Below are positions 27,697 through 36,234 of a DNA stretch of 64,000 nt, piece by piece. The DNA comes from Streptomyces rimosus subsp. rimosus (lineage in GTDB: Bacteria; Actinomycetota; Actinomycetes; Streptomycetales; Streptomycetaceae). The notes under the pieces are model-generated. The model saw only the letters and a program-made list of their open reading frames with translations. It ran no database searches and was not told the origin of the DNA. A program made the position numbers and the translations under genes. Where the stretch lies: contig NZ_JOCQ01000001.1 in assembly GCF_000720725.1 (NCBI RefSeq), positions 62,001 to 126,000 on the forward strand, written 5' to 3'. How positions within the stretch are numbered: the stretch's first letter is position 1; each line of letters starts with the position of its first letter.

Positions 27697-28434
27697 ATGA
27701 CGGAAAACCCGGCCGACGCCCGGACGAAGGCACCGGTCAGCGTCTTCCTGCTCGACGACCACGAGGTGGTGCGCCGCGGCGTGCACGACCTGCTGGACGC
27801 CGAACCGGACCTGACCGTGGTGGGGGAGGCGAACACCGCCGAACAGGCGCTGGTGCGGGTGCCCGCCCTGCGGCCGCAGGTGGCGATCCTGGACGTCCGG
27901 CTGCCGGACGGCGACGGCGTGAGCGTCTGCCGTGAGCTGCGCTCCCGGATGCCGGACCTGGTGTGCCTGATGCTGACCTCGTTCGACGACGAGGAGGCGC
28001 TGCTGGACGCGATCATGGCGGGCGCCGCCGGTTACGTGCTCAAGCAGATCACCGGGACCGACCTGGTCAACGCCGTACGGACGGTGGCCTCGGGCCAGTC
28101 GCTGCTGGACGCCGGCGCCACCGCCCGCGTCATGGCCCGGTTGCGCGGCGAGACCGAGCGGGCCGAACCGCGGGCGGACGGCCTGTCCGGGCTGAGCGAG
28201 CGGGAACGCGAGATCCTGGCGCTGGTGGGCGAGGGCCTGACCAACCGGGAGATCGGCAAGCGGCTCTACCTCGCGGAGAAGACGGTCAAGAACAACATCT
28301 CCCGCCTGCTGGCCAAGCTCGGCGTGGAGCGCCGCGTCCAGGCCGCGGTCATCGCCGCCCAGTCGCTCGGGGCCGCGCCGGAACCCCGTACGGGCCCCGC
28401 CGCGCCGCCGCGCGACGGCGGCCCGCGGCACTGA
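27697..28434 (+). CDS. NarL/LuxR-type response regulator (DosR/OsdR-like)
   Basis: 245 residues. The receiver domain has acidic residues D20-D21, phospho-acceptor D66 in ILDVRLPDGDG, the LTSFDDEE switch and a lysine in GYVLKQ. The C-terminal LuxR helix-turn-helix reads LSEREREILALVGEGLTNRE then KTVKNNISRLLAKLGVERR, characteristic of the DevR/DosR branch. In Streptomyces coelicolor the equivalent OsdR controls nitrate reductase, stress-protein and development genes. A GGAG site lies 7 bases before the chosen ATG. The partner kinase is probably the DosS-like protein at 29463-31181. The intervening CBS gene is on the other strand. Confidence 0.92.
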   Translation: MTENPADARTKAPVSVFLLDDHEVVRRGVHDLLDAEPDLTVVGEANTAEQALVRVPALRPQVAILDVRLPDGDGVSVCRELRSRMPDLVCLMLTSFDDEEALLDAIMAGAAGYVLKQITGTDLVNAVRTVASGQSLLDAGATARVMARLRGETERAEPRADGLSGLSEREREILALVGEGLTNREIGKRLYLAEKTVKNNISRLLAKLGVERRVQAAVIAAQSLGAAPEPRTGPAAPPRDGGPRH

Positions 28435-28448
28435 CGGGGGCTCCGGTG

Positions 28449-28503
28449 CCCGGTCCGGCAAGGGTTTCCGCGGCCCGCCTCCGGCCCCCGGGCCCGGACC
28501 GGG
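28449..28503. terminator. Possible bidirectional terminator between convergent genes
   Basis: CCCGGTCCGG at 28449 pairs perfectly with CCGGACCGGG at 28494, with a 35-base, itself GC-rich, loop. It lies between the regulator stop and the CBS-BON stop. Confidence 0.3.
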
Positions 28504-28524
28504 GCGGGGCCGGGGCGTGACCGG

Positions 28525-29205
28525 TCAGCTCCGCGTCCGCCATAACGCCCCGGTGTCCGGGGGACCGTCGCCGCCCGCCCGCGGGACGAGGCGGTTGACC
28601 ACGCCCACGACTCCGTCCACCCGCCAGGTCAGGCCGATCGCGACCGGGATGTCGTCCTCGTGCGCGAGCGTTCCCCGCAGGGTCACGACGCCGTCCCGTA
28701 CCGAGACCAGCACGTCGTCCGGCGGTACGCCCAGGGTGCGGCCCAGCACCTCGTCGGCCACCTCCGCGCGGATCTGCCGGTCCGTCCGCAGGAAGACCCG
28801 CAGCAGGTCGCGGCGGGTGGTGATGCCGATGAGGCGGTCCTCCTCGTCCACGACGGGCAGCCGGTCGACATGCCGGCGCTGCATGATGCGGGCGGCGTCC
28901 ACGACGCGGTGCTCCGGGTGCACGGTGACCGCCGGAGTGGTCATCACCTCGCCCGCGGTCGTGCCGCGGACGGCACCGGGACCGACCGGCGGGCGCGGGA
29001 CGGCAGGGCTCTCCGGCCGGCCGCCCGGGGGCGCGGGGAGGTCCGTACGGGAGACCACCCCCATGACCTTGTCGTCGCCGTCCACCACCGGCAGGCCGCT
29101 GATCCGGTGGACGTCGAGCAGCCGGGCCAGCTCCTGCGCCGGGGTGTCCGGGCGGGCCTGTACGACCTCCCACGTCATCACCTCGGCAACGGTGTGGTCC
29201 TGCAC
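28525..29205 (-). CDS. Tandem CBS domain protein with C-terminal BON domain
   Basis: 226 residues. Two CBS motifs (VAEVMTWEVVQARPDTPAQE and AGEVMTTPAVTVHPEH, each followed by a LPVVD(G/E) core) bind adenine nucleotides in this family and sense energy state. The BON domain at about 155-215 (VRDGVVTLRGTL, then VVGVVNRLVP) is a lipid or ligand binding module. The GTG at 29205 is preceded by GGGGAGG. Such proteins are members of DosR-type dormancy regulons. The gene is divergent from the sensor kinase, and one of the candidate boxes lies between them. Confidence 0.88.
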   Translation of the reverse strand: MQDHTVAEVMTWEVVQARPDTPAQELARLLDVHRISGLPVVDGDDKVMGVVSRTDLPAPPGGRPESPAVPRPPVGPGAVRGTTAGEVMTTPAVTVHPEHRVVDAARIMQRRHVDRLPVVDEEDRLIGITTRRDLLRVFLRTDRQIRAEVADEVLGRTLGVPPDDVLVSVRDGVVTLRGTLAHEDDIPVAIGLTWRVDGVVGVVNRLVPRAGGDGPPDTGALWRTRS

Positions 29206-29326
29206 GGCGATACCTCCCCTCGGTCGGTGCCTCACGGTTCCGGCCCGTGTGCCGGTCCCGTTCCCCGCCGATCGAGTCTGGCCGAGGACGGGGCCGGGGA
29301 GCAGGGGCCTATCCGCCTTCGTCCGA

Positions 29327-29340
29327 GGGCCACCAGGCCC
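29327..29340. promoter_or_regulatory. Weak candidate DosR/OsdR-type box in the CBS/kinase divergent gap
   Basis: GGGCC-ACCA-GGCCC between the divergent CBS-BON and sensor kinase starts. The flanks are palindromic but the half-site A is lacking. Confidence 0.3.
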
Positions 29341-29462
29341 GCCGCGCCCCACGCATGACCTGGGCGGAAGCGGGTGAGCGCAGGTGGGCGGCGGTCGGGT
29401 CCCGCTGTGCGGACAGGGTTACGCTGACCGGGTACGGCGGGCGGACCGAAGAAGGAGGACCG

Positions 29463-31181
29463 GTGGGCACGCAGGAGTCGTTGTCGCGGCTGCCTCAGAT
29501 GCGACTGGACGAGTTGCTGGAGGAACTGCAGGCACGCATCGACGCGGCGCGCGGCACCCGGGACCGGGTGCACAGCCTCCTGGAGGCGGTGGTCTCGGTG
29601 GGGCGGGAACTCGACCTGCCCCAGGTGCTCCGGCGCATCGTCGAGGCCGCCGCGCTGCTGGTCGACGCGCAGTACGCGGCGCTGGGGGTGATCGGCCCGG
29701 ACGGCAGGCGGCTGTCGCAGTTCCTGACCGTCGGCCTGACACCCGAGCAGGTCGCCGCGATCGGGCCGCTGCCCGCCGGACACGGCATCCTGGGCGAACT
29801 GATCCGCAACCCCGAGCCGTTGCGGCTCACCGACCTCAGCGCCCATCCGTCGTCGTACGGCTTCCCCGCCCACCACCCGCCGATGCGCACGTTCTTGGGC
29901 GTGCCGATCCGGGTGCGCGACGAGGTCTTCGGCAACCTCTACCTGACCGACAAGCGCGGCGGCCACGACTTCGACGCGGAGGACGAGTCGGTCATCTCCA
30001 CGCTGTCGGTCGCCGCCGGTGTGGCGATCGACAACGCCCGGCTCTACGAGGGATCGCAGCGCCAGCAGCGCTGGCTGAAGGCGGGCGCGGAGATCACCAA
30101 CAGCCTGCTGTCCGGCATCCCCCGCCTGGAGGTCCTGGAGCTGATCGCCCGCCGGGCGCAGGAGATCACCCGGGCGGAACTCGCGGACGTGTGCGTACCC
30201 ATGCACGACACCGGCGACCTCGTCGTGGAGCTGGCGATCGGCGGGAACAGCGACAAGCGCCGCGGACTGGTCGTACCCGCCGACGGCACGCTGTCCGGCG
30301 CCGCCCTCCTGTCGGGCGGGCCGGTCACCACGTCCGGCCTGGCGTGCGACGACCGGTACACCGCCGGGCCCCGCCGCTTCGACGGCCTGGGGCCCGCGGT
30401 GGCCGTGCCGTTGGGCAGCGAGGGCGGCAGCGCCCGCGGCGTCCTCCTGCTGGCGCGTGCCGAGGGCGAGCCGGTGTTCACCGACGAGGAGCTGGAACCG
30501 CTGCACGGGTTCGCCGGGCAGGCGGCCCTCGCCCTGGAGCTGGCCGAGCGCCGGCGCGACGCCGAACAGCTGGCCCTGCTGGAGGACCGCGACCGGATCG
30601 CCCGCGACCTGCACGACCTGGCCATCCAGCGGCTGTTCGCCACCGGTATGACGCTGCAGAGCGCCGCCCGGCTGGTCGAGCACGCCGGCGCGGCGGAGCG
30701 GGTCACCCGGGCGGTGGGCGACCTGGACGAGACCATCAAGATCATCCGTTCGACGATCTTCGGTCTGCGGATCCGGGAGGAGGACACCGGACCGAGCCTG
30801 CGGGCCCGGGTGGCGCGCGCCGTGGGGGAGGCCGGCACGGCGCTGGGCTTCCCGCCCCGGCTGAGCATGGAGGGCCTGCTGGACACGGACGTACCGGTCC
30901 AGGTCGCCGACCACGTCGTGGCGGCCCTCACCGAACTGCTGAGCAACGCGGCCCGGCACGCCCACGCGACCCGGGTCGAGGTGGCGCTCCAGGCCACCGG
31001 CGACGAGGTCGTCCTGACCGTCACGGACAACGGCCGGGGCATTCCGGAGGGCGGCCGGCGCAGCGGGCTGGGCAACCTGGCCGAACGCGCGCAGAACGTG
31101 GGCGGGGCGATGGAGATCCGTACACCGGACGGCGGCGGAAGCCAGGTCGTGTGGCACGCCCCGCTGCCCGCGGCCGGATGA
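29463..31181 (+). CDS. GAF-GAF sensor histidine kinase of the DosS/DevS type
   Basis: 572 residues: GAF-A (about 50-205), GAF-B (about 220-370), a HisKA_3 dimerisation domain and an HATPase domain. The phospho-acceptor is H384 in IARDLHDLAIQRLFA, and the ATP lid is in DNGRGIPEGG...SGLGNLAERA. GAF-A contains H137-H138 in PAHHPPMRTFLGVP; in mycobacterial DosS the histidine of the matching HPPMRTFLG segment (His149) ligates haem. The protein is therefore a likely haem-based O2/NO/redox sensor. AAGGAGG lies just before the GTG. It should phosphorylate the DosR-like regulator at 27697-28434. Confidence 0.93.
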   Translation: MGTQESLSRLPQMRLDELLEELQARIDAARGTRDRVHSLLEAVVSVGRELDLPQVLRRIVEAAALLVDAQYAALGVIGPDGRRLSQFLTVGLTPEQVAAIGPLPAGHGILGELIRNPEPLRLTDLSAHPSSYGFPAHHPPMRTFLGVPIRVRDEVFGNLYLTDKRGGHDFDAEDESVISTLSVAAGVAIDNARLYEGSQRQQRWLKAGAEITNSLLSGIPRLEVLELIARRAQEITRAELADVCVPMHDTGDLVVELAIGGNSDKRRGLVVPADGTLSGAALLSGGPVTTSGLACDDRYTAGPRRFDGLGPAVAVPLGSEGGSARGVLLLARAEGEPVFTDEELEPLHGFAGQAALALELAERRRDAEQLALLEDRDRIARDLHDLAIQRLFATGMTLQSAARLVEHAGAAERVTRAVGDLDETIKIIRSTIFGLRIREEDTGPSLRARVARAVGEAGTALGFPPRLSMEGLLDTDVPVQVADHVVAALTELLSNAARHAHATRVEVALQATGDEVVLTVTDNGRGIPEGGRRSGLGNLAERAQNVGGAMEIRTPDGGGSQVVWHAPLPAAG

Positions 31182-31187
31182 CGGACG

Positions 31188-31218
31188 GCCCGGCCTGACA
31201 TGTTGCGTCAGGCCGGGC
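31188..31218. terminator. Terminator hairpin between convergent genes
   Basis: GCCCGGCCTGAC (31188-31199) and GTCAGGCCGGGC (31207-31218) form a perfect 12-base stem with a 7-base loop, 6 bases after the kinase stop. No T run follows. As the next gene is convergent, it can serve both strands. Confidence 0.8.
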
Positions 31219-31272
31219 GTCAGAAACTGGCTTACGGCGCTCCGTTCAGCACCGTGCCGTGGAACCGGGCGC

Positions 31273-31773
31273 TCAGCGCCCCTCGCCGCCCGCCGCGCAC
31301 ACCGCGACCGCGGGCTGCGCCACCAGCCGGAAGCCGGTGACCAGGTCCGGCTGGATGCGCAGCACGCCGTTCATGGTCTGCGCCACCCACGGCCGCAGCA
31401 GGTCCCCGTAGCGGGCCACCTGCGCCGGGTCGGCCACCAGCCGCGCGTACCCGGTGACGATGACGCTCCAGCCCAGGTGCGTACGCGGATCGATGGCATC
31501 GGCCTCGTACGCGACGACCAGGCCCGCCTCGCCCGCGGGCGGCGCGATCGAGGTGAGGGTCGCCCCGTCGTTGAGCCGGACGACGATGTCCTCCCCGTCC
31601 AGCAGGTGGTTGACGGGCCGGATGGCCGGCAGGGCGTTCTGGGTGAACACGAGCCGGCCGAGCGGGACGCTGCCCAGCAGCCGCAGCGATTCGCCCCGGG
31701 GCAGCTGTTGCATGCTCCGGGGAGCCACCGGTTCACGGAGTTTCTCGACCTGCTGAGCGTCTTCGTCGTTCAT
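31273..31773 (-). CDS. Pyridoxamine 5'-phosphate oxidase-fold protein (DosR-regulon type)
   Basis: 166 residues of the split-barrel flavin-binding fold: GRLVFTQNALPAIRPVNHLL is the first half and GLVVAYEADAIDPRTHLGWS then VIVTGYARLV the second. Proteins of this short type occur in many copies in mycobacterial and Streptomyces dormancy regulons and may bind FMN, F420 or haem. The ATG at 31773 has GAGGGTGTGCAGG upstream. The same frame stays open far beyond, but that extension is the antisense of pflB. Flanking by the kinase and a stress protein, plus a box in its upstream gap, supports hypoxic control. Confidence 0.85.
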   Translation of the reverse strand: MNDEDAQQVEKLREPVAPRSMQQLPRGESLRLLGSVPLGRLVFTQNALPAIRPVNHLLDGEDIVVRLNDGATLTSIAPPAGEAGLVVAYEADAIDPRTHLGWSVIVTGYARLVADPAQVARYGDLLRPWVAQTMNGVLRIQPDLVTGFRLVAQPAVAVCAAGGEGR

Positions 31774-31857
31774 CCTGCACACCCTCTGCTCCGGCGGCGT
31801 TCGTCCGGGCACTCGTTGCCTGCCCGCCAGCCTCCCCGAAGCGGGATCGCGGCAACA

Positions 31858-31871
31858 GGGCCGAACGGACC
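31858..31871. promoter_or_regulatory. Candidate DosR/OsdR-type box upstream of the PNPOx-like gene
   Basis: On the minus strand GGTCC-GTTC-GGCCC, 85 bases before the ATG at 31773 and within the 140-base gap after the universal stress gene. Confidence 0.4.
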
Positions 31872-31913
31872 CGGCTGCGGGCCATTCGCGGAGGGCCCTT
31901 CGCTGTCCGCGGT

Positions 31914-32783
31914 TCAGGGGTGGGGCACCACCGCCACCGGGCACGGTGCGTGGTGCAGCGCCGCGTGCGCGACCGCGCCGATCTTCCTGAGGTCGTGCCG
32001 GCCCGGGCTGCGGCGTCCCACGACCAGCAGCCGGGCTTGCGCTCCGGCGGCCAGAAGGACCTGCCCCGCGCCGCCCAGTTCGACGTGCTCGACCACCTCC
32101 ACCTGCGGGAAGCGCTCCCGCCACGGCCGTACGGCGTCGGCCAGCCGCTTGCGCTCCAGCGGCTCCAGGCCGCCGGCGTCGTCGGCCGCCCGCATGGTCT
32201 CGCCGCCCCACACGACGACCGGCGGCACGTTCCAGGCCCGTACCGCTCGCAGGCCCGCCCCTTGGGCCACGGCCGCCTCGAAGGCGAACTCCAGCACCGG
32301 ACCGCTCTCCCGTACGTCCTGCACGCCCACCACCACCTCGCCACGCGGCCGCGCCGCCTCGTCGGGGCGCCGACCGCGGACGAGGACGACGGGCCCGGCC
32401 GCCTGCCGCAGCACCTGCAACCCCACGGAGCCGAGCAGATAGCCGACCAGCGTGCTGTGCCCACGCGAACCCAGCACCAGCAGGTCCCCCGCCGCGGACG
32501 CGGCGACCAGGGCCGCGACCGGCTCGTCCGCCAGGATCTCGGTGGTGACCGGCAGCCCGGGGAAGTCCTCGGCCACCCGGGCCGCGGCCTTGTCCAGCAC
32601 TTCCGTGGCCCAGCGGCGCTGCACTTCCTCGTCCGCCGCGACCGGTACGTCCAAGGGGCGCCAGACCCACGCGTGAACCAGCCGCAAGCGCGCTCCACGG
32701 CGGCCGGCCTCGGCGGCGGCCCAGTCGGCGGCGGCAAGGCTGTGGTCGGTTCCGTCCAGTCCGACGGTGACGGTGCCGGGCAT
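31914..32783 (-). CDS. Tandem universal stress protein (two USP domains)
   Basis: 289 residues made of two UspA folds. The first has VTVGLDGTDHS and the ATP-binding LLVLGSRGHSTLVGYLLGSV (G-2x-G-9x-G type). The second has VVVGVQD and LLVVGRRSPGRHDLRKIG, where the ATP loop is degenerate. Tandem USPs of this kind are hallmark members of DosR/OsdR regulons. A GGAGG site precedes the ATG at 32783. The gene is divergent from pflB and shares its upstream region and boxes. Confidence 0.92.
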   Translation of the reverse strand: MPGTVTVGLDGTDHSLAAADWAAAEAGRRGARLRLVHAWVWRPLDVPVAADEEVQRRWATEVLDKAAARVAEDFPGLPVTTEILADEPVAALVAASAAGDLLVLGSRGHSTLVGYLLGSVGLQVLRQAAGPVVLVRGRRPDEAARPRGEVVVGVQDVRESGPVLEFAFEAAVAQGAGLRAVRAWNVPPVVVWGGETMRAADDAGGLEPLERKRLADAVRPWRERFPQVEVVEHVELGGAGQVLLAAGAQARLLVVGRRSPGRHDLRKIGAVAHAALHHAPCPVAVVPHP

Positions 32784-32876
32784 GGTGGCCTCCTGAGGCG
32801 GGAACGGAAGTACGTCCGGCCCCCACTCTCCGGGCTCCACGGCCACCGCGGGGACGGTCCCAAGGTCCCGCGCCCG

Positions 32877-32890
32877 GGGACCAACGGCCT
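32877..32890. promoter_or_regulatory. Candidate DosR/OsdR-type box in the USP/pflB divergent gap
   Basis: GGGAC-CAAC-GGCCT, which keeps the GGGAC half-site exactly. It is 94 bases from the stress-protein ATG and 132 from the pflB ATG. Confidence 0.45.
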
Positions 32891-32917
32891 TCCGACACGC
32901 GGCACGCCGCCCGCCGA

Positions 32918-32931
32918 GGGCCCTTCGGCCC
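32918..32931. promoter_or_regulatory. Second candidate DosR/OsdR-type box in the USP/pflB divergent gap
   Basis: GGGCC-CTTC-GGCCC, 91 bases before the pflB ATG. With the preceding element it forms a pair between divergent genes, as at narG. Confidence 0.4.
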
Positions 32932-33021
32932 CCGGGTCGGGACCATCGCCGACCAGGGGAGACGGTGCGTGGGAGTGCAATGGAGGCGGGCGCAAGCACA
33001 GCGAATCGGAAGGTACGCACC

Positions 33022-35280
33022 ATGACCGCCACACCTTGGGAAAAGACGACCGACGGCACGGCCTGGGAGGGGTTCGGCGGCGGTCTGTGGCGCGACGCCA
33101 TCGATGTCCGCGACTTCGTCCAGCACAACCACGTCCCCTACGAGGGCGACTCCTCCTTCCTGACGGGCCCCACCGAACGCACCACCGCGGTGTGGCGGAA
33201 GCTGCTCGGCATGTTCCCCGACGAGCGGAACCGGGGCATTTACGACGTGGACACCCACACCCCGTCCCGCATCGACGCGTTCGCGCCCGGCTACATCGAC
33301 GAGGAGCGAGACCTGATCGTCGGCCTCCAGACCGACGCCCCGCTCAAGCGCGCCATCATGCCCAACGGCGGCTGGCGGATGGTCGAGAGCGCCCTCGCCG
33401 CGTACGGGTACGAGCCCGACCCGGCGGTCAGGGAGATCTACACCCGGCTGCGCAAGACCCACAACGACGGCGTCTTCGACGCGTACACCCCCGAGATCCG
33501 CGCCTGCCGCTCCGCCGGCATCATCACCGGCCTGCCCGACGCCTACGGCCGCGGCCGCATCATCGGCGACTACCGCCGCGTCGCGCTCTACGGCGTCGAC
33601 CGGCTCATCGAGGACAAGCAGGCCGCCAAGGCCGGGGCCGACGCGCAGTGGCCGACCGAGGACGTGATCCGCGAGCGCGAGGAGACCGCCGAGCAGATCA
33701 AGGCCCTGTGCGAACTGAAGGCCATGGCCGCCACGTACGGCCACGACATCTCCCGCCCCGCCGCCACCGGCCGCGAGGCCGTGCAGTGGCTCTACTTCGG
33801 CTATCTGGCCGCCGTGAAGGAGCAGAACGGCGCAGCCATGTCGATCGGCCGCATCGACGCCTTCCTCGACATCTACCTGCGGCGCGACATCGAGAGCGGC
33901 ATCCTCGACGAACAACAGGCGCAGGAGCTGATCGACGACTTCGTCATCAAGCTGCGCATCGTACGGTTCCTGCGCACCCCCGAATACAACGAGCTGTATT
34001 CGGGCGACCCGACCTGGGTCACCTGGTCGCTGGCCGGGATCGGCGAGGACGGCCGCCCGCTCGTCTCCCGTACCACCTTCCGCGCCCTCCAGACGCTCTA
34101 CAACCTGGGCCCCGCCCCCGAACCCAACCTGACCGTCTTCTGGTCGCCGGGCCTGCCGCGCGGCTTCAAGGAATTCGCCTCCCGGGTCGCCATCGACACC
34201 TCGGCCCTCCAGTTCGAGTCCGACGACCTGATGCGGCCGAAGTACGGCGACGACACGGCCATCGCCTGCTGCGTGTCGGCCATGGCGGTCGGCAAGCAGA
34301 TGCAGTTCTTCGGCGCCCGCGTCAACGTCGCCAAGGCCCTGCTGTACGCCATCAACGGCGGCCGGGACGAGCTGACGGGCAAGACCGTCGTGGCGGGCTT
34401 CGAGCCGGTCGAGGGCGAATACCTGGACTACGCCACCGTCGCCGAGCGCTACGACGCGATGCTGGAATGGCTGGCCGAGACCTATGTGCACGCCCTCGAC
34501 GTCATCCACTACATGCACGACAAGTACGCCTACGAACGCATCGAGATGGCCCTGCACGACCGCACCGTGCTGCGCACCATGGCCTGCGGAATCGCCGGAC
34601 TGTCGGTCGCCGCGGACTCGCTGTCGGCGCTCAAGTACGCCCGGGTGCGGGCCATCCGGGACGAGACCGGGCTGGTCACGGGCTACGAGACCGAGGGCAC
34701 CTACCCGGCGTACGGCAACAACGACGACCGGGCGGACCGGTTCGCCGAGGACATCGTCCACGCGTTCATGCAGAAGGTGCGCAAGCACCCCACCTACCGG
34801 GGCGCCGTGCACACCCAGTCCGTGCTGACCATCACCTCCAACGTCGTCTACGGCCGCAAGACCGGCGCCACCCCGGACGGCCGCCCGGCGGGCGCGCCCT
34901 TCGCGCCCGGCGCCAACCCGATGAACGGCCGCGACGAGCACGGCTACATCGCCGCCGCGCTGTCGGTCGCCAAGCTGCCGTACGACGACGCCGAGGACGG
35001 CATCTCGCTGACCAACACCATCACGCCGGACGCGCTCGGCCGCACCGGACGCGAGCGGATCGAGAACCTGACGGGCGTGCTGGACGGCTATGTGGCGGGC
35101 GGCGGCTTCCACATGAACGTCAACGTCCTGGACCGGGCGACCCTGGAGGACGCCATGCAGCACCCCGAGAAGCACCCGCAGCTGACGATCCGGGTGTCCG
35201 GGTACGCGGTGAACTTCGTACGGCTGACACGTGAGCAGCAGCTCGACGTCATCAACCGCACCTTCCACGGGGCCCTGTGA
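33022..35280 (+). CDS. pflB: Pyruvate formate-lyase (formate C-acetyltransferase)
   Basis: 752 residues, close to the 760 of E. coli PflB. The enzyme converts pyruvate and CoA to acetyl-CoA and formate by a glycyl-radical mechanism and is destroyed by oxygen. The catalytic pair C416-C417 is in IACCVSAMAVGKQMQFFGAR and the glycyl radical site is G727 in RVSGYAVNF; spacing to the C-terminus matches true PFL rather than diol dehydratases. GGAAGG precedes the ATG. It is unusual in a genus regarded as strictly aerobic. It is divergent from a stress protein and followed by its own activating enzyme. Confidence 0.95.
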   Translation: MTATPWEKTTDGTAWEGFGGGLWRDAIDVRDFVQHNHVPYEGDSSFLTGPTERTTAVWRKLLGMFPDERNRGIYDVDTHTPSRIDAFAPGYIDEERDLIVGLQTDAPLKRAIMPNGGWRMVESALAAYGYEPDPAVREIYTRLRKTHNDGVFDAYTPEIRACRSAGIITGLPDAYGRGRIIGDYRRVALYGVDRLIEDKQAAKAGADAQWPTEDVIREREETAEQIKALCELKAMAATYGHDISRPAATGREAVQWLYFGYLAAVKEQNGAAMSIGRIDAFLDIYLRRDIESGILDEQQAQELIDDFVIKLRIVRFLRTPEYNELYSGDPTWVTWSLAGIGEDGRPLVSRTTFRALQTLYNLGPAPEPNLTVFWSPGLPRGFKEFASRVAIDTSALQFESDDLMRPKYGDDTAIACCVSAMAVGKQMQFFGARVNVAKALLYAINGGRDELTGKTVVAGFEPVEGEYLDYATVAERYDAMLEWLAETYVHALDVIHYMHDKYAYERIEMALHDRTVLRTMACGIAGLSVAADSLSALKYARVRAIRDETGLVTGYETEGTYPAYGNNDDRADRFAEDIVHAFMQKVRKHPTYRGAVHTQSVLTITSNVVYGRKTGATPDGRPAGAPFAPGANPMNGRDEHGYIAAALSVAKLPYDDAEDGISLTNTITPDALGRTGRERIENLTGVLDGYVAGGGFHMNVNVLDRATLEDAMQHPEKHPQLTIRVSGYAVNFVRLTREQQLDVINRTFHGAL

Positions 35281-35297
35281 CGCCCCCACCCCGGCTC

Positions 35298-35338
35298 ACG
35301 GCGCCGGTGCCGGGCCCTCACCCCGGTACCGGCGCCGT
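35298..35338 (+). terminator. Strong hairpin between pflB and pflA
   Basis: Bases 35298-35314 and 35322-35338 pair over 17 positions with a single G-U wobble and a 7-base loop. It lies in the 108-base gap and no T run follows. It may be a 3' stabiliser for pflB mRNA or an attenuator that keeps the activating enzyme below the amount of the lyase. Its distance from the pflA ribosome site (AGGAGAG) leaves that site free. Confidence 0.65.
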
Positions 35339-35388
35339 GTCCTCCTCCTCGCCCGCACCCGGGCGACACCACCCCAGGAGAGCCTGAC

Positions 35389-36222
35389 ATGGCAGTTCCA
35401 CTCGGGACCGAGATCCCCGTACGCACCCCGCCCCTCCCCGGCGTGACCGCCCAGGAGGCCGCCACCCCGGCCGCCGCGGTCCAGCACCGCCCGGTGGCCG
35501 GCTCGGTGCACTCCTGGGACCTGTCCACCGGCGTCGACGGGCCCGGCACCCGCTTCGTGACCTTCCTGGCCGGCTGCCCCCTGGCCTGCCTGTACTGCCA
35601 CAACCCCGACACCTGGAAGATGCGCGACGGCAAGCGGGTCCTGGCCGACGCCATGGTGGCCGAGGCGGCGAAATACGAGGCGTTCATCCGGGCCGCGGGC
35701 GGCGGCGCCACCCTCAGCGGCGGCGAACCGCTCCTCCAGCCGGTCTTCGCGGGCGAACTCCTCCACCGCTTCAAGCACGAACTGGGCCTGCACACCGCCC
35801 TGGACACCTCCGGCTACCTCGGCGCCCGCGCCACCGATGCGCTGCTGCGGGACACCGACCTCGTCCTGCTGGACATCAAGTCCTGGCACCCCGGCCTCTA
35901 CAAGCGACTCACCGGTCAACGGCTGCGCCCCACCCTGGACTTCGCGCGGCGGCTGGCCCGGCTGGACACGGAGGTGTGGGTGCGCTTCGTCCTCGTCCCG
36001 GGGCTGACCGACGATCCGGCCAACATCGAGGGGGTGGCGACGTTCGCCGCCTCGCTCGGCAACGTGACCCGTGTGGACGTGCTGCCCTTCCACAAACTCG
36101 GCGCCTCCAAATGGGACCGCCTCGGCATGGACTTCACGCTGCGGGACACACCGACGCCCACCGCTTCGGAGCTGGCGACGGCACGGGAGATCTTCGCGGG
36201 CGCAGGTCTCACGGCGGTCTGA
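35389..36222 (+). CDS. pflA: Pyruvate formate-lyase-activating enzyme
   Basis: 277-residue radical SAM enzyme that abstracts hydrogen from the PFL glycine. The [4Fe-4S] ligands are C63-P-L-A-C67-L-Y-C70, followed by HNPDTW as in the PflA family, and ATLSGGEPLLQP is the SAM-contact GGE motif. The C-terminal VRFVLVPGLTDDPANIEG and FHKLGASKWDRLGM are typical of PflA, and there is no ferredoxin insert, so it is not a diol-dehydratase activase. An N-terminal extension of about 35 residues is of low complexity. AGGAGAG lies before the ATG. Confidence 0.95.
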   Translation: MAVPLGTEIPVRTPPLPGVTAQEAATPAAAVQHRPVAGSVHSWDLSTGVDGPGTRFVTFLAGCPLACLYCHNPDTWKMRDGKRVLADAMVAEAAKYEAFIRAAGGGATLSGGEPLLQPVFAGELLHRFKHELGLHTALDTSGYLGARATDALLRDTDLVLLDIKSWHPGLYKRLTGQRLRPTLDFARRLARLDTEVWVRFVLVPGLTDDPANIEGVATFAASLGNVTRVDVLPFHKLGASKWDRLGMDFTLRDTPTPTASELATAREIFAGAGLTAV

Positions 36223-36234
36223 GGGGGCGCTCCG

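Noticed and set aside
31273..35289. Open frame of 1338 codons on the minus strand
   Set aside because: Only the first 166-codon stretch from ATG 31773 is a real gene (PNPOx fold). The rest is the antisense of pflB and the stress protein, an effect of very high GC at third positions.
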